DNA of 64,000 bases from assembly GCA_964585385.1 (NCBI GenBank), contig CAZPDP010000012.1, positions 1 through 64,000 of the forward strand, in the 5' to 3' direction. Below the pieces are notes generated by a model. It saw only the letters and a list, made by a program, of their open reading frames with translations, had not been told where the DNA came from and ran no database searches. The translations under genes and the position numbers were made by a program. Positions 1-5,976 of the stretch are shown piece by piece (the first letter of the stretch is position 1; each line of letters begins with the position of its first letter). The DNA is from JAGXLC01 sp964585385 (lineage in GTDB: Bacteria > Bacteroidota > Bacteroidia > Bacteroidales > UBA12077).

Positions 1-1419
1 ATCCCGCTCCCCTTGTTTAATTCGTTCAATTCTGTCTCTTAGTTCATCTACACGTTTGAAATCATTCAACTCCTGAATATTCTTTTCGATAACTTTCCAG
101 CCTTTTTCAGCTACTTCAGGTTTGGCATAATCTACCAAATATTCGGAAAGTGTCAGGATAGCATTGGGAGTACAGTATCTTTTAATGAATCCAGGCACAG
201 AAAATTCCATAAAGTGTTCTCCGGTTCTTCCCAATCTGTAACAAGCCGTACAGAATGAAGGAAGATAGCCTTCATCCAGCAACTCATCAATCACATCTGC
301 CAGTGATCGGGAATCTCCGATATGAAACTGTTCCTTGTTCAGGTTTTGATCTTCGTTTTTTGTATCTGAATAAGAGCCGAGTTCAATTTTTGTCCCGCCG
401 TCTATCTGGCTCACGCCGAAATCCATAACTTCCTTCCTGATCTCGGGATTTTCTCTTGCAGTTAAAATAAGACCTGTATAAGGTACGGCTAGTCTTAAAA
501 TTGCAATAATCCTTGAAAATTCCTCATCACTCACCTCATATTTAGGTTCTAAATCCAGCTCTGAAGCATCTTTTATTCTTGGGAAAGAGATAGTATGAGG
601 ACCTACATTATAACATGCTTCCAGGTGGTTGGTATGTCTGACCAGTGCAAGCACCTCAAACTGCCAGTCATACAGACCGAAAAGCGCACCAATCCCAACA
701 TCATCAACTCCTGCTTCCTGGGCTCTGTCCAGTGATGTGAGTCTCCAGTTGTAATCGGTTTTCTTACCTCCCAGATGATACCATTTGTAAGCCTCGGGAT
801 GATAAGTCTCCTGAAATATCTGATAGGTTCCGATTCCGGCTGCACCAACTGTCCTGAACCCTTCAATATCAAGCGGAGCGGCATTTATGTTTACCCTCCG
901 GATTTCTCCGTTGCCTTTTTTAACCTCATAAACCTTCTTCACTGTATGAGCAATATATTCAGCATTGTATTTGGGATGTTCGCCATAAACAAGAATAAGT
1001 CGTTTCTGGCCATTATCTTCAAGGGCTTCGGTCTCTTTGACAATCTCTTCATCAGTTAGAGTACGTCTTACAGCGTATTTGTTAGAAGTCCTGAAACCAC
1101 AATATTTACAATCGTTCGTGCATTTATTCCCAATATAAAGCGGGGCAAACAATACGATACGATTGCCGTATATCTTGTTTTTCAGGTCGCGGGCTCCTTG
1201 CTTGATTTCCTGGACAAGCTCAGGGTCTTTTGCATTAACAAGAACCGCTGTATCCCGCAATGACAACCTTTCTTTATTCAGCGATTTAGCAATTATTGAG
1301 CGCACTTCTTCTTTAGCAGGATTCTCAGTTTCCTCAATAAAACTCCATATTTCGCCTGGATCAATAAAAGGCTTCATCCGCTCATCTTTTATGCTATATT
1401 CTCCGGGATTAAATTTCAT
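1..1419 (-). CDS. hydG: [FeFe]-hydrogenase maturase HydG (3' end cut by window)
   Basis: Radical-SAM tyrosine lyase that splits tyrosine and supplies the CO and CN ligands, as an Fe(CO)2(CN) synthon, for the [FeFe]-hydrogenase H-cluster; cytoplasmic. Translating the minus strand from the ATG at 1417-1419 gives 473 codons with no stop before the window edge, close to full family length (about 470-480). The radical-SAM CX3CX2C motif is C100, C104, C107 (CTNDCKYC). The C-terminal CX2CX22C motif for the auxiliary cluster is C390, C393, C416. This second motif separates HydG from ThiH. The gene starts 20 bp after the TonB receptor stop, so the two are probably co-transcribed. The other maturases (HydE, HydF) and the hydrogenase are not in the window and may lie to the left. 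Confidence 0.96.
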   Translation of the reverse strand, partial: MKFNPGEYSIKDERMKPFIDPGEIWSFIEETENPAKEEVRSIIAKSLNKERLSLRDTAVLVNAKDPELVQEIKQGARDLKNKIYGNRIVLFAPLYIGNKCTNDCKYCGFRTSNKYAVRRTLTDEEIVKETEALEDNGQKRLILVYGEHPKYNAEYIAHTVKKVYEVKKGNGEIRRVNINAAPLDIEGFRTVGAAGIGTYQIFQETYHPEAYKWYHLGGKKTDYNWRLTSLDRAQEAGVDDVGIGALFGLYDWQFEVLALVRHTNHLEACYNVGPHTISFPRIKDASELDLEPKYEVSDEEFSRIIAILRLAVPYTGLILTARENPEIRKEVMDFGVSQIDGGTKIELGSYSDTKNEDQNLNKEQFHIGDSRSLADVIDELLDEGYLPSFCTACYRLGRTGEHFMEFSVPGFIKRYCTPNAILTLSEYLVDYAKPEVAEKGWKVIEKNIQELNDFKRVDELRDRIERIKQGERD

Positions 1420-1439
1420 AATTGTTTGTTTTATCTGAT

Positions 1440-3848
1440 TTAAAATTTTAATTGCACTTTCAGGTAAAAATTTCTTCCGGGTTGGAGGTCCAGAGTCCCC
1501 CTGTTGGATGACAAATGATTCCGGTATGCTTTGTCAAAAAGGTTTTCCACTCCACCATATACTTTTAGACTACCATAACCCAAATGAATTGGCTCAGACT
1601 CAAACCTCATATCAACCAATGCATACCCTTTGGTTATATCCTCATTATCAGCTACCTTATTCTGTTCATCGTATAAAACTGCAATCAGATCAATGGATCC
1701 GTAATGATTGAAGTGATGTTTTACTCCAAACCTTCCGTTCAAAGGAGGAATAAGGGGTAAATTGTCTTTATTTTTAGTGTCTCTCCCCCTCACAAACGCA
1801 GCATTCCCGTGTAAAACCCAATTTTTTACCGGGTTGTAGGAAAACTGCATATCAAATCCATAGAGTCTGGCCTCATCCACATTTTCGTTAATCAAAGCAT
1901 CCAGAGTATCCGGTGTTCCTGTTTGGTATTCCTTTACATAAACTCCTGGTTGTTCAACCACAAGGTTAGAAAAAGTGTTCAAAAAACCATTGGCTTTGAT
2001 ATTGAGTTTGGATTTCCAAACCCGGAATCCGGCATCAAAAGAATATCCTTCTTCAGGATCAAGGTCAGGATCTCCCACCCTAACCATATTTCCTAAATCG
2101 ATGTACTTATACCTTTCCTCAATCGAGGGAGAACGAAATGAACGGCCCGCATTTAATGTAAAATCAAGATAGTCATTGGCCGAGTATAGTAAGCCAAGAT
2201 TGGTACTCCAGGATTTGTTATAAACCGTCTTTTCAGGGAAGGTAATTACCTGGGCAGGTGGGTCTTCAATCATAGTGCCGTTCTGGATGATATATTCGGG
2301 ATCGACAGCCTTTTCATTATGAACCCGGATAAAATCGTACCTGCCACCAATTGTTATTTTTAGATCATTATTGAATAGGAAAAATTCATCCTGCAGGAAT
2401 AAGCCTGCACTACCAAATTTTGATTTGGGAATAGGCGTTTCTCCTTTTACAATATTCATAGTATCAACAGGAGTACCAGTTCCATCAAGTATTTCCCGGG
2501 TAATATACTTTTCTCTTTCTGTTTTCAGTTTTCTTTGCCAGAGATCAATACCTCCTATCAGTTGATTATTTTCTCCAAATTGCCAGTTGGTCTTCAACTG
2601 AAGGCCGTCCGTATTGTGCTTTCCGGTGGGCAGAGTTTTTTCAGGAGTAATACGCATATTTCCTGCCTGCTTAACGATATTAGGTTCAAGAATCACATCC
2701 CGTAATATGTATTGGTGGTAATATTTTAAAGAAAGCTCTTCTAAGGAGGGAATAAGGTTCTGAATTTTGTACTCAGCGCTGATAAGATTTCTTTTTTCTT
2801 CAGGATAAGTAGCTTTTGCCGGCGCCGGAAAAGGATCGCCCCCCGGAATTCCCACATCCTGGGCTAAAAAACGCTGAAACTGAAAATTTAACTGATGATT
2901 CTCAAACGTTTTTATTCCAGTATTCAGGGCTATTTGATTGTCCTGAAACTGACTGTTTGGCAAAATGCCCTCAGGAGTTTTCACATCTCCTGCTTTTCTT
3001 ATTTTACCTGAAACTCTGAAATGACCCCTGTCATTACCTCCTTCCACGGCAAATTTCTGGGCATACATCTCGTTTACACTCTGAAAAGCTGATTGAACGA
3101 TTCCTTTTGTGTAGGGCTGGGAACTATATTTGCCTTTTTTCGATATAAAATTGACGACACCTCCCATAGCACCGGTGCCATAGAGTGATGAAGAAGCTCC
3201 TTTAATTATTTCGACTCTTTCAATTTCAGACATATCTATCATAGAGAGACCGCCGGCAATATCGGTGGCTGTCTCGATACGGTTTCCATCTGCAAGGGCT
3301 ACAATTCTTTGTTCACTCATACCCCGGATATTTAGGCTTGTTGCCCATGCGCCATCATCCTTCATAGTTATACCCGGTTGCGATTCCAGTATTTCAGAAG
3401 GAGAAAAACCAGCCAGTTGTTCAGCTTCAGCATTGTCCATAACCTCTATAGGTAAAGAAACCTGTTTTACCCGCTTTTCCTGGTGCAGACTGGATACAAC
3501 AATTTCACCCAGGTCGATCAGTTGCTCCTGAAGCTCTATAGTCAGAGCAATATCTTTATCCAAATCAATCTTCTTCTGATAAGCCTGATATCCTATATGA
3601 GTTGCCTGTAGGATATAATCATCCGGTGGTAACTCCTTTAAAATAAACTTGCCTTTCAGGTTGGTAATATCCCCTATAAATATTTTAGAAGGATCAGATT
3701 CTTTGAATAAGAGAATATTTACCCCATCCACAGGTTGGTTGTTGTCGGCATTCAGGACCTTTCCTTCTATACTGATTTCTTGAGCTGATGCGCAGAAAGC
3801 AGATAAAAATGCCAATATTGTTGTGAGAAAATGAAATTTGCTCATCAT
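1440..3848 (-). CDS. TonB-dependent outer-membrane receptor in the hydG operon
   Basis: 802-residue TonB-dependent receptor that would import a ligand (siderophore, metal complex or other cofactor) across the outer membrane using TonB/ExbBD energy. Residues 1-23 are a signal peptide ending in SAQ. Residues about 25-110 are a CarboxypepD-regulatory-like domain (EGKVLNADNNQPVDGVNI). The plug follows at about 120-235 (IEIIKGASSSLYGTGAMGG), then a 22-strand-type barrel ending in a terminal Phe (YLKVQLKF). The start overlaps the stop of the upstream TM1266-like gene by 4 bp (ATGA), and hydG starts 20 bp downstream, so it is the middle gene of a three-gene unit. The ligand cannot be read from the sequence; the context suggests iron or hydrogenase-cofactor supply. 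That is inference. Confidence 0.93.
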   Translation of the reverse strand: MMSKFHFLTTILAFLSAFCASAQEISIEGKVLNADNNQPVDGVNILLFKESDPSKIFIGDITNLKGKFILKELPPDDYILQATHIGYQAYQKKIDLDKDIALTIELQEQLIDLGEIVVSSLHQEKRVKQVSLPIEVMDNAEAEQLAGFSPSEILESQPGITMKDDGAWATSLNIRGMSEQRIVALADGNRIETATDIAGGLSMIDMSEIERVEIIKGASSSLYGTGAMGGVVNFISKKGKYSSQPYTKGIVQSAFQSVNEMYAQKFAVEGGNDRGHFRVSGKIRKAGDVKTPEGILPNSQFQDNQIALNTGIKTFENHQLNFQFQRFLAQDVGIPGGDPFPAPAKATYPEEKRNLISAEYKIQNLIPSLEELSLKYYHQYILRDVILEPNIVKQAGNMRITPEKTLPTGKHNTDGLQLKTNWQFGENNQLIGGIDLWQRKLKTEREKYITREILDGTGTPVDTMNIVKGETPIPKSKFGSAGLFLQDEFFLFNNDLKITIGGRYDFIRVHNEKAVDPEYIIQNGTMIEDPPAQVITFPEKTVYNKSWSTNLGLLYSANDYLDFTLNAGRSFRSPSIEERYKYIDLGNMVRVGDPDLDPEEGYSFDAGFRVWKSKLNIKANGFLNTFSNLVVEQPGVYVKEYQTGTPDTLDALINENVDEARLYGFDMQFSYNPVKNWVLHGNAAFVRGRDTKNKDNLPLIPPLNGRFGVKHHFNHYGSIDLIAVLYDEQNKVADNEDITKGYALVDMRFESEPIHLGYGSLKVYGGVENLFDKAYRNHLSSNRGTLDLQPGRNFYLKVQLKF

Positions 3849-4093
3849 TCACCGTTTTTAAGCAAAACCGATTTAATCTGGATGCCTTTCAGCCGGCCGA
3901 TCTGTCCGGTTAAAGATCCAATCTCATCAGTTGAGCCTTCTAAAACGAGTGAAATAAGGCTTGAACCATCAGTCCTGGGAAGTCCCTGACGTCCGATAAT
4001 TAATGTGGAATGTTTAGAAAGAATGGAATTTAATTTCTCTACGTTCTGGCGATCAAAAATGCGTATTAAAGCGGTTCCGATTCTCTTTTCCAT
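3845..4093 (-). CDS. TM1266-family ACT-like protein, putative iron-only hydrogenase system regulator
   Basis: 82-residue protein matching the TM1266 family (putative iron-only hydrogenase system regulator), small ACT-like proteins usually found beside hydrogenase maturation genes. Recognisable motifs are the start MEKRIG, VEKLNSILSKH, the IIGRQGLP strand and turn, DEIGSLTGQIGRLKGI, and the C-terminal strand IKSVLL. No DNA-binding domain is present, so direct transcriptional regulation is doubtful. It may bind a small ligand or a partner protein. A GGAGG Shine-Dalgarno sequence lies 8 nt before the ATG, which is not the rule in this window. The stop overlaps the TonB receptor start (ATGA), implying translational coupling. 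First gene of the operon TM1266-TonB-hydG. Confidence 0.88.
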   Translation of the reverse strand: MEKRIGTALIRIFDRQNVEKLNSILSKHSTLIIGRQGLPRTDGSSLISLVLEGSTDEIGSLTGQIGRLKGIQIKSVLLKNGE

Positions 4094-4177
4094 CAGTAAT
4101 TCCTCCGGATTCGATTGTTTTCTTTAACCTTGAAACAGATCCTATCCGTTTCTCAGTTTTTGCTGTTAATTAATTCA

Positions 4178-4185
4178 CAAATGTA
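4178..4185 (-). promoter_or_regulatory. Candidate -7 promoter element of the TM1266-TonB-hydG operon
   Basis: On the minus strand the sequence reads TACATTTG, an exact match to the Bacteroidota -7 consensus TAnnTTTG. It lies about 85 bp before the start codon of the TM1266-like gene. No clear -33 TTTG box is seen at the usual distance. Placement relative to the operon is the main support. Confidence 0.45.
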
Positions 4186-4320
4186 CAAAATCCTGATTAG
4201 GAAACGAAATGTTTTTGATCATATTTCACCTGGAAATATTTTCTAAGAATTCTTCATATTTAAATTTTGGTTCATCGATTATTCAGGTTTCTCTGACAAA
4301 AGATAATCATTTTATTTTAA

Positions 4321-4484
4321 ACTCTAAAACATGGTTGATATTTGCTATATTCTTCTTTGTGATTACCTCGTGTCCTTATGCCTTCGTGGCAAAAATAGAG
4401 TGCCACAAAGGCTCTAAGACTCTAAGATACACAAAGGAGAAAATAATTGTATGTAAGTTATCAACCATTTATTAGAATATTACC
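4321..4484 (+). repeat. MITE-like dispersed palindromic repeat, copy 1
   Basis: About 164 bp that recur at 62818-62983 in opposite orientation with roughly 90% identity (14 substitutions and 2 single-base indels by manual alignment). The ends form an imperfect terminal inverted repeat of about 20 bp (17/20 match). In the middle, CCTTCGTGGCA and TGCCACAAAGG form an 11-bp stem with one C/T mismatch, around a 9-nt loop. An outer pair CTTTGTG/CACAAAG adds a second stem. No transposase ORF fits inside. The 88-codon frame at 4209-4475 runs through the repeat and is judged spurious. The rest of the 4094-4700 gap contains an operon promoter, a terminator, and AT-rich sequence with short TTAATTC repeats near 4665-4697. 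Confidence 0.8.
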
Positions 4485-4594
4485 TCATTTTATTATTTAT
4501 AAAAAATACCGAGGCTTTGACACCGGATGGTAAAGCGAATATAAATTTACAACTACCATTTTTTTTTATCCTGCTTTTTCAATTCTAAAAAATA

Positions 4595-4624
4595 AACATC
4601 CGATGAAGAAACACACCGGATGTT
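4595..4624 (-). terminator. Rho-independent terminator downstream of the TlpA-like gene
   Basis: Perfect 8-bp stem AACATCCG/CGGATGTT around a 14-nt loop. Read on the minus strand the stem is followed by TTATTTTTTAG, a T-rich tract. It lies about 75 bp past the stop of the thioredoxin-like gene. Confidence 0.65.
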
Positions 4625-4700
4625 AGATTATTTCATGGCAACAAGCTCTAATTGGTATTTTTTAACTCCTAATTCTTAATTCTTAATTCTCAATTCTTCA

Positions 4701-5264
4701 CTAGAGTTCCTCTTCAATAATCCCCAACATCTCCCGGAAATCCTCTTCTTTATACCCTGTACACTGATAAATAATCTTCCCTTTTCGGTCAACGACAATA
4801 TTTCTTGGAATATATTTTTCGGCAAATTGTCCGTAAATAACTCTTCCTGTGTCAGGGGCAAAGTGAAATGAATAGCCTTTGTCTTTCTGGAATTTTTCCA
4901 TTTCTTCCATGGTATGTTCACGTCCAATGCTCACCATAAAAAAGTCTTCATTATCCTTATATTGCTCCCATACATTTTCTTCCAGGGCGGGCATCTCTTT
5001 CATACAGGTCGGGCACCAGGTGGCAAAGAAATTCAACAGTACCACTTTTCCCTCCAGTTTTTTCATACTGTAGTCCTTCCCATCCAGTGTGGTGAAAGAG
5101 AATTGCGGAACCTGCTGTCCTTTTTCGGTCAGAGTACTAGCCTGCACATCAGAGGTTTTTTCTTCTTTCTTTGTTGGTTCTTCTTTTTTTGTATCTTCTT
5201 TTTTCTGGTTTTGACAACTTATAAGCAAAACCGGAAAAAGAGCGAATAATAGAAATTTTCTCAT
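4701..5264 (-). CDS. TlpA/ResA-family thioredoxin-like lipoprotein
   Basis: Envelope-anchored disulfide reductase of the TlpA/ResA type, 187 residues from the ATG at 5262-5264. An upstream in-frame ATG at 5294 would add 10 residues before the signal peptide, so the internal start is preferred. MRKFLLFALFPVLLISC is a lipoprotein signal with the lipidated Cys at 17. A Lys/Glu-rich linker follows, then a redoxin domain with the active-site motif WCPTC and the cis-proline region KYIPRNIVVD. It is divergent from the two TM1266-like genes to its right and downstream of nothing on its own strand. The family serves cytochrome c maturation or repair of oxidised envelope proteins. A role linked to hydrogenase maturation is only suggested by position. 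Confidence 0.88.
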   Translation of the reverse strand: MRKFLLFALFPVLLISCQNQKKEDTKKEEPTKKEEKTSDVQASTLTEKGQQVPQFSFTTLDGKDYSMKKLEGKVVLLNFFATWCPTCMKEMPALEENVWEQYKDNEDFFMVSIGREHTMEEMEKFQKDKGYSFHFAPDTGRVIYGQFAEKYIPRNIVVDRKGKIIYQCTGYKEEDFREMLGIIEEEL

Positions 5265-5366
5265 GATCGATACCTTTATAATTTCGGAGTTCAAACTCTT
5301 TTTTTGTCAAAAATACGGTTTTTATATTATTTTAGTATCTTTTCAAGCATAAAATGAAAAATCTCC

Positions 5367-5627
5367 ATGAAGAATCAAATTAAAATACTCGGAATTAATA
5401 TTCTGGACAGAATCAAGGAAGCGCAGCGAACACAGAAGATATTAAGCGAATTTTCCGCTATTATAGAAACCAGGCTTGGTTTTCACGAGCTAACGCCCCA
5501 GATAAGCAGCAGAAAAGCATTTGTTGTCTTAAAACTTAAAGGCAACCCGGATGAATGGAAAAAACTGGAGAACAAATTATCAGAGATCGAGGGGATTGAA
5601 TTAAAAACCATGCATTTCGAATTCTGA
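5367..5627 (+). CDS. TM1266-like small ACT-fold protein, divergent paralogue A
   Basis: 86-residue protein resembling the TM1266 family and the next gene. Shared features are an N-terminal hydrophobic strand (IKILGINILDR), an amphipathic helix (RTQKILSEFSAIIETRLGFHE), a central strand (AFVVLKLKG), and a C-terminal helix plus strand (LENKLSEIEGIELKTMHF). This pattern fits a single ACT-like beta-alpha-beta-beta-alpha-beta domain. The TRLGFHE motif takes the place of the IGRxGxP turn of the gene at 3845-4093, so this is a separate subfamily. It has no signal peptide. Likely co-transcribed with the next gene (43 bp gap). Function is unknown; the hydrogenase context is the only clue. Confidence 0.7.
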   Translation: MKNQIKILGINILDRIKEAQRTQKILSEFSAIIETRLGFHELTPQISSRKAFVVLKLKGNPDEWKKLENKLSEIEGIELKTMHFEF

Positions 5628-5670
5628 CAGAAAAATTTTATATTCAGAAAACACATAAAAAACAGAAACT

Positions 5671-5928
5671 ATGACAGAAAAGAGAATTTTAGGCATCTTA
5701 ATCACAGACCGCAAGAAAGAAGCAGGTAACGTGCAAAAGATTTTAACGCAATATGGGTCTTCCATCAAAACAAGACTCGGTTTACATGAAGTTGGCAATG
5801 ACCAGCTCAGTGAGGAAGGATTAATACTTCTGGAACTCACTGGTGATGTCTCCCAGATGGAAAACCTTGAACAAGCCCTTCAGAAAATTGGAGGAACACA
5901 AACCAAGCGAATGGATTTCACCCTGTAA
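5671..5928 (+). CDS. TM1266-like small ACT-fold protein, divergent paralogue B
   Basis: 85-residue paralogue of the preceding gene. The opening (EKRILGILITDRKKEAGNV) recalls the EKRIG start of the TM1266-type protein at 3845-4093. The motif IKTRLGLHE matches IETRLGFHE of the neighbour, and the tail (LEQALQKIGGTQTKRMDF) ends in the same strand. It is therefore a member of the same small ACT-like fold and not a chance reading frame. Cytoplasmic, without cysteines or a DNA-binding helix. It is followed by a strong terminator at 5939-5969, so the two paralogues form a bicistronic unit. Confidence 0.72.
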   Translation: MTEKRILGILITDRKKEAGNVQKILTQYGSSIKTRLGLHEVGNDQLSEEGLILLELTGDVSQMENLEQALQKIGGTQTKRMDFTL

Positions 5929-5938
5929 ATTACTTCAT

Positions 5939-5969
5939 GCCGCTAATGTAAAACCAAATCATTAGCGGC
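5939..5969 (+). terminator. Terminator between the TM1266-like pair and the M14 peptidase
   Basis: Perfect 10-bp stem GCCGCTAATG/CATTAGCGGC with an 11-nt loop, followed on the plus strand by TTTTACTTTAT. It lies 10 bp after the stop of the second small gene and just before the convergent peptidase stop, so it may act in both directions. Confidence 0.8.
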
Positions 5970-5976
5970 TTTTACT

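Noticed and set aside
603..1438. Several open frames overlapping hydG on both strands
   Set aside because: They lie within the hydG coding sequence, which has two complete diagnostic cysteine motifs; none has a recognisable product.
4209..4475. 88-codon open frame on the plus strand
   Set aside because: Most of it is the palindromic repeat at 4321-4484; the encoded residues follow the repeat sequence, and copy 2 does not keep the frame because of single-base indels.
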